From Halopseudomonas pertucinogena (GTDB taxonomy: Bacteria; Pseudomonadota; Gammaproteobacteria; Pseudomonadales; Pseudomonadaceae): DNA of 64,000 nucleotides. Where the stretch lies: contig NZ_BMNN01000005.1 of assembly GCF_014646575.1 (NCBI RefSeq), positions 1 to 64,000 of the forward strand. The letters run 5' to 3'. Position numbers and translations under genes: made by a program. Position 1 is the stretch's first letter. Each line of letters starts with the position of its first letter. The notes beneath the pieces are model-generated. The model was not told the origin of the DNA, made no database searches, and saw only the letters and a list, made by a program, of their open reading frames with translations. Positions 60,854-64,000 of this stretch are shown piece by piece.

Positions 60854-60968
60854 GTTCGCAGTCCGAACACTGGGTGGATATTCCGAATTCGACCAAGGTG
60901 GGAGTTGACGGAGCAGCAGCATCTCCGACATCATGTTCGCAAGTAGAACATAAGTTCGCACTACGAAC
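60854..60968. promoter_or_regulatory. Three probable PcaR operators in the pcaR-pcaI gap
   Basis: GTTCG-N5-CGAAC occurs at 60854-60868 (perfect palindrome) and 60954-60968 (perfect); 60935-60949 differs by one base (AGAAC). The last two are 19 bases apart and lie just before pcaI; the first lies just before pcaR. The motif is like the 15-bp PcaR site reported in P. putida (GTTCGATAATCGCAC). A likely -35 box TTGACG for pcaI is at 60905-60910. Confidence 0.8.
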
Positions 60969-60998
60969 AAAGCGCAGAGCCGCTTCAGGAGACAAGTG

Positions 60999-61814
60999 AT
61001 GGCAGAATTCCTCTCTCTGCAGGACGCGGTGAAAACCCTGATCAAGGACGGAGATACCGTCGCGATGGAAGGCTTCACCCACCTGATTCCCTTCGCCGCC
61101 GGCCACGAGATCATCCGCCAGGAAAAGCGTGACCTGACCCTGATCCGCATGACGCCGGACCTGGTCTACGACCAGCTGATCGGCGCCGGCTGCGTGAAAA
61201 AACTGATTTTCTCCTGGGGTGGCAACCCCGGCGTCGGCTCGCTGCACCGCATGCGGGACGCCGTGCAAGCGGGCTGGCCGCGCCCGCTGGAGCTGGTCGA
61301 GCACAGCCATGCCGCCATGGCCAACGCCTTTGAAGCCGGCGCGGCCGGCCTGCCGCTCGCTGTGCTGCGCGGCTACATCGGCAGCGATCTGCCCATGGTC
61401 AACGACCAGATCCGATTCATTGAATGCCCCTTCACCAGCGAACGCCTGGCGGCGGTACCGTCGATACGCCCGGATGTCACCGTCATCCACGCCCAGCGTG
61501 CCGACCGCAAGGGCAACGTGCTGGTCGAGGGGATCGTCGGAGTACAGAAGGAAGCAGTGCTGGCAGCCAAGTGCAGCATCGTGACCGTGGAAGAGATCGT
61601 TGATGATCTCGGTGCCTCGGTTAACGCCTGCGTTATTCCCAGCTGGGCTATCACTGCCATCGCCGTGGCAGAGCGGGGCGCGGCGCCCTCCTATGCGCTG
61701 GGTTATTACGAGCGCGACAACGCCTTCTACAAGAACTGGGACGGCATCGCCCGTGACCGCGAGCTGTTCCAGAACTGGCTGAAAGAGAACGTATTCGAGA
61801 AAGGAGCCGCCTGA
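60999..61814 (+). CDS. pcaI: 3-oxoadipate CoA-transferase subunit alpha
   Basis: PcaI and PcaJ transfer CoA from succinyl-CoA to beta-ketoadipate in the breakdown of protocatechuate and catechol. The 271-residue alpha subunit has DGDTVAMEGFTHLIPFAAGHEI, IFSWGGNPGVGSLHRMRDAV and HAQRADRKGNVLVEGIVGVQKE, all close to P. putida PcaI. It is slightly shorter at the C-terminus. The ATG at 60999 follows AGGAG. An overlapping GTG at 60996 is less likely. pcaJ starts 1 base after its stop. Confidence 0.94.
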   Translation: MAEFLSLQDAVKTLIKDGDTVAMEGFTHLIPFAAGHEIIRQEKRDLTLIRMTPDLVYDQLIGAGCVKKLIFSWGGNPGVGSLHRMRDAVQAGWPRPLELVEHSHAAMANAFEAGAAGLPLAVLRGYIGSDLPMVNDQIRFIECPFTSERLAAVPSIRPDVTVIHAQRADRKGNVLVEGIVGVQKEAVLAAKCSIVTVEEIVDDLGASVNACVIPSWAITAIAVAERGAAPSYALGYYERDNAFYKNWDGIARDRELFQNWLKENVFEKGAA

Positions 61815-61815
61815 G

Positions 61816-62589
61816 ATGACTACCGAATTCACCTCCTCGGAAATGATGAGCATCACCGCCGCGCGGGCTCTGCGAAGCGACATGACCTGCTTCGTCGGTA
61901 TCGGCCTGCCCAGTGAGGCAGCCAACCTGGCGCGCCTGACCCACGCTCCCGACATCACCCTGATCTATGAATCCGGCACCCTGCAGACCGCGCCCGACGT
62001 ACTGCCGCTGTCCATCGGCGACGGCGAGCTGTGCTCTTCGGCTTTGACCACAGTGTCGGTTCCGGAAATGTTCCGCTACTGGCTGCAGGGCGGCCATATC
62101 AGCGTCGGCTTCCTCGGCACCGCGCAGATTGACCGCTACGCCAACCTGAACACCACCCTCATCGGCGACTACCGCAATCCCAAGGTGCGTCTGCCGGGTG
62201 GTGGCGGTGCGCCGGAGATCGCCACCAACGCCCGCGAAGTGTTCATCACCGTCAAGCACTCCAAGCGCACCTTCGTGAAGGACGTGGATTTCATCACCAC
62301 CGTCGGCTTCGGTCGCGACGGCAAGGCACGGGACAATGTGCCCAACATCGGCCGTGGCCCGACTGTGGTCATTACCGACCTGTGCATCCTCAGACCGGAT
62401 GAGCAGACCAAGGAGCTGGTAGTGACCTCCCTGCACCCCGGCGTCACCCGCGAGCAGGTGATCGAGGCGACTGGCTGGGAGATCCGCTTTGCCGACCAGC
62501 TGGATACCACACCGGCGCCCACAGAACAGGAGCTGATGGTGCTGCGCGAACTCAAGGCTCGTACCGAAGCTCACCACGCCGGCAACTGA
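61816..62589 (+). CDS. pcaJ: 3-oxoadipate CoA-transferase subunit beta
   Basis: The 257-residue beta subunit carries the catalytic glutamate, Glu52 in LIYESGTLQTAP, which forms the acyl-glutamyl intermediate. Other motifs are FVGIGLPSEAANLARLTHAP, ISVGFLGTAQIDRYANLN and LPGGGGAPEIATNAREVF. It is coupled to pcaI (1-base gap), and the pcaF ATG follows 9 bases after its stop with GAGGAG between. Confidence 0.95.
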   Translation: MTTEFTSSEMMSITAARALRSDMTCFVGIGLPSEAANLARLTHAPDITLIYESGTLQTAPDVLPLSIGDGELCSSALTTVSVPEMFRYWLQGGHISVGFLGTAQIDRYANLNTTLIGDYRNPKVRLPGGGGAPEIATNAREVFITVKHSKRTFVKDVDFITTVGFGRDGKARDNVPNIGRGPTVVITDLCILRPDEQTKELVVTSLHPGVTREQVIEATGWEIRFADQLDTTPAPTEQELMVLRELKARTEAHHAGN

Positions 62590-62598
62590 GGAGTCGAC

Positions 62599-63801
62599 AT
62601 GACTGACGTATTTATCTGTAACCCCAAGCGCTCGGCCATCGGCCGCTTTGGCGGCACCCTGTCCAGCGTGCGACCGGACGACCTGGCCGCCCGCGTGTTC
62701 GAGGCCGTACTGGCTCAGGCTCCCGAGCTGAACCCGGAAGCCATCGAAGAAGTCATCATGGGCTGTGCCAACCAGGCCGGGGAGGACAACCGCAACGTTG
62801 CCCGCATGTCCGCGCTGCTCGCCGGTCTGCCGACCAGCGTGCCCGGCACCACCATCAACCGCCTGTGCGGCTCCGGCATGGACGCAGTCGGCACCGCCTT
62901 CCGTGCCATCAAGGCCGGCGAGATGGACCTGGTACTGGCCGGTGGCGTCGAGTCCATGTCCCGCGCGCCTTATGTCATGGGCAAGGCCGACAGCGCCTTC
63001 GCCCGTGGTCAGAAAATCGAAGACACCACCATCGGCTGGCGCTTCGTCAACCCGTTGATGAAGAAGCAGTACGGCATCGACTCCATGCCCGAGACCGCCG
63101 AGAACGTGGCGGAGCAGTTCAACATCTCCCGGGAAGACCAGGACCTGTTCGCCCTGCGTTCCCAGGAAAAGACCGCCAAGGCCCAGGCAGAGGGTATCTT
63201 CGATGAAGAGATCGTCGCCATCGAGATTCCCCGGCGCAAGCAGGAGCCGTTGATCTTCGACAAGGACGAACACCCCCGTGCCTCCACCATCGAAAAGCTC
63301 AACGCATTGCCTGCTCCCTTCCGCGAGAACGGCAGCATCACCGCGGGTAATGCCTCCGGCGTCAATGACGGTGCCGCCGCCATGCTGGTCGCCAGTGCCG
63401 CCGCGGTACAGAAGCACGGCCTCAAGCCGGTTGCCAGGGTGCTCGGCATGGCCACCGCCGGCATCGAGCCGCGGATCATGGGCATCGGCCCGGTCCCGGC
63501 GGTACGCAAACTGCTGGACAAGCAGGGCCTGACCATCGACCAGATCGACGTTATCGAACTCAACGAAGCTTTCGCTGCCCAGGGCCTGGCCGTCATGCGC
63601 GAGCTCGGCATCAAGGACGACGACGCGCGGGTCAACCCCAACGGCGGCGCCATCGCCCTGGGCCACCCGCTGGGCATGTCCGGCGCGCGCCTGCTGATGA
63701 CTGCTGCCCTGCAACTGCAGCGCAGCGGCGGCCGCTACGCGCTCTGCACCATGTGTGTGGGTGTGGGGCAGGGGATTGCCATGCTGATCGAGCGAGTATA
63801 A
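62599..63801 (+). CDS. pcaF: 3-oxoadipyl-CoA thiolase
   Basis: PcaF cleaves beta-ketoadipyl-CoA to acetyl-CoA and succinyl-CoA, the last step of the pathway. The 400-residue thiolase has the acyl-accepting Cys90 (TINRLCGSGMDAV), His356 (GGAIALGHPLGMSGAR) and the proton-shuttling Cys386 (CTMCVGVGQG). IELNEAFAAQGLAVM is also present. PcaI, PcaJ and PcaF in one operon next to pcaR resemble the P. aeruginosa pcaIJF arrangement. The gap to the next gene is 115 bases, without a clear terminator. Confidence 0.96.
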   Translation: MTDVFICNPKRSAIGRFGGTLSSVRPDDLAARVFEAVLAQAPELNPEAIEEVIMGCANQAGEDNRNVARMSALLAGLPTSVPGTTINRLCGSGMDAVGTAFRAIKAGEMDLVLAGGVESMSRAPYVMGKADSAFARGQKIEDTTIGWRFVNPLMKKQYGIDSMPETAENVAEQFNISREDQDLFALRSQEKTAKAQAEGIFDEEIVAIEIPRRKQEPLIFDKDEHPRASTIEKLNALPAPFRENGSITAGNASGVNDGAAAMLVASAAAVQKHGLKPVARVLGMATAGIEPRIMGIGPVPAVRKLLDKQGLTIDQIDVIELNEAFAAQGLAVMRELGIKDDDARVNPNGGAIALGHPLGMSGARLLMTAALQLQRSGGRYALCTMCVGVGQGIAMLIERV

Positions 63802-63916
63802 ATCCCAGCCGGCAACAGGGCGTCCACCAGGCGCTCTGCTGTCGGCATTGCTCTTCATGAAAGACCGGCCGATAATCATGTGGTGTATTTAAAATCATAT
63901 TGTGAGGCTTCAAGCC

Positions 63917-64000
63917 ATGGCCCAACGCTACATACCCACGCCGCAGAATAGCGACCTCCAGCGCTCAGGCATCATGAGCACCGCGATTCTCACCGAGCTG
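63917..64000 (+). CDS. Start of an unidentified gene, cut by the window end
   Basis: An ATG at 63917 with TGAGG upstream opens a frame of 28 codons to the window edge (MAQRYIPTPQNSDLQRSGIM, then STAILTEL). A second ATG at 63974 would give MSTAILTEL. I do not recognise it. In P. aeruginosa other pca genes (pcaT, pcaB, pcaD, pcaC) follow pcaF, so a pca function is possible. Confidence 0.45.
   Translation, partial: MAQRYIPTPQNSDLQRSGIMSTAILTEL

Noticed and set aside
61651..63879. A 742-codon open frame on the minus strand
   Set aside because: It is antisense to pcaI, pcaJ and pcaF, which have complete catalytic motifs, ribosome-binding sites and tight operon spacing.

Overview
The window comes from a high-GC gammaproteobacterium of the Pseudomonas group. 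The evidence is the argH / fimS-algR / hemCDXY block, the algP-algQ-dsbB block, the rho-trxA-ppx-ppk-hemB block, the hisBHAF cluster, and protein features that match remembered Pseudomonas proteins in length and catalytic residues (AguA Cys357, AlgR Asp54, HisB 197 aa, HemB 337 aa). AlgP has only a short tail and the block order is partly inverted compared with P. aeruginosa as I remember it. This suggests a more distant Pseudomonas-like lineage such as Halopseudomonas, but that placement is a guess.

Layout. 0.2-2.2 kb: aguBA, agmatine to putrescine. 2.2-4.3 kb: a lipoprotein with PPC-like repeats and a glutathione S-transferase. 4.4-12.6 kb, leftward: an orphan type VI secretion cargo module, made of vgrG, a DUF4123 adaptor, a 1215-residue VasX-like membrane-active effector and two tandem membrane immunity genes, with a third immunity remnant. 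A copy of the argH 3' end sits at the far edge of this module. 12.8-20.4 kb: argH, then divergently fimS-algR and the haem genes hemC-hemD-hemX-hemY. 20.4-30 kb: a ferredoxin-reductase, ubiD, rho, trxA, the convergent polyphosphate genes ppx and ppk, and hemB. 29.8-37.9 kb: a GGDEF protein, small conserved proteins, an ABC-F ATPase, algP-algQ, dsbB, secB, grxC and a rhodanese. 38-43.2 kb: gpmI, envC, ctpA and a polysaccharide-deacetylase-like lipoprotein. 43.4-46.1 kb: hisF, hisA, hisH and hisB. 46.2-51 kb: an EEP-family protein, asmA, mutY, yggX and tRNA-Phe. 51.2-55.4 kb: a polar amino acid ABC transporter with a methyltransferase attached. 55.4-60 kb: a DnaA-box cluster, tRNA-Thr, a universal stress protein, a SulP transporter and nhaA. 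60-64 kb: pcaR divergent from pcaI-pcaJ-pcaF (end of the beta-ketoadipate pathway), then the start of an unidentified gene cut by the window edge.

Most of the window is core chromosome with tight operons; 4-nt stop/start overlaps are frequent. The accessory part is the VgrG/VasX-like module. There the sequence shows gene duplication, mosaic divergence of immunity genes, an 18-bp tandem duplication in the toxin gene, a palindromic repeat element inserted in frame in vgrG, and argH-tail sequences on both sides. No CRISPR array, integrase, transposase gene or rRNA operon was seen. Family and synteny statements are from memory; no database search was run.
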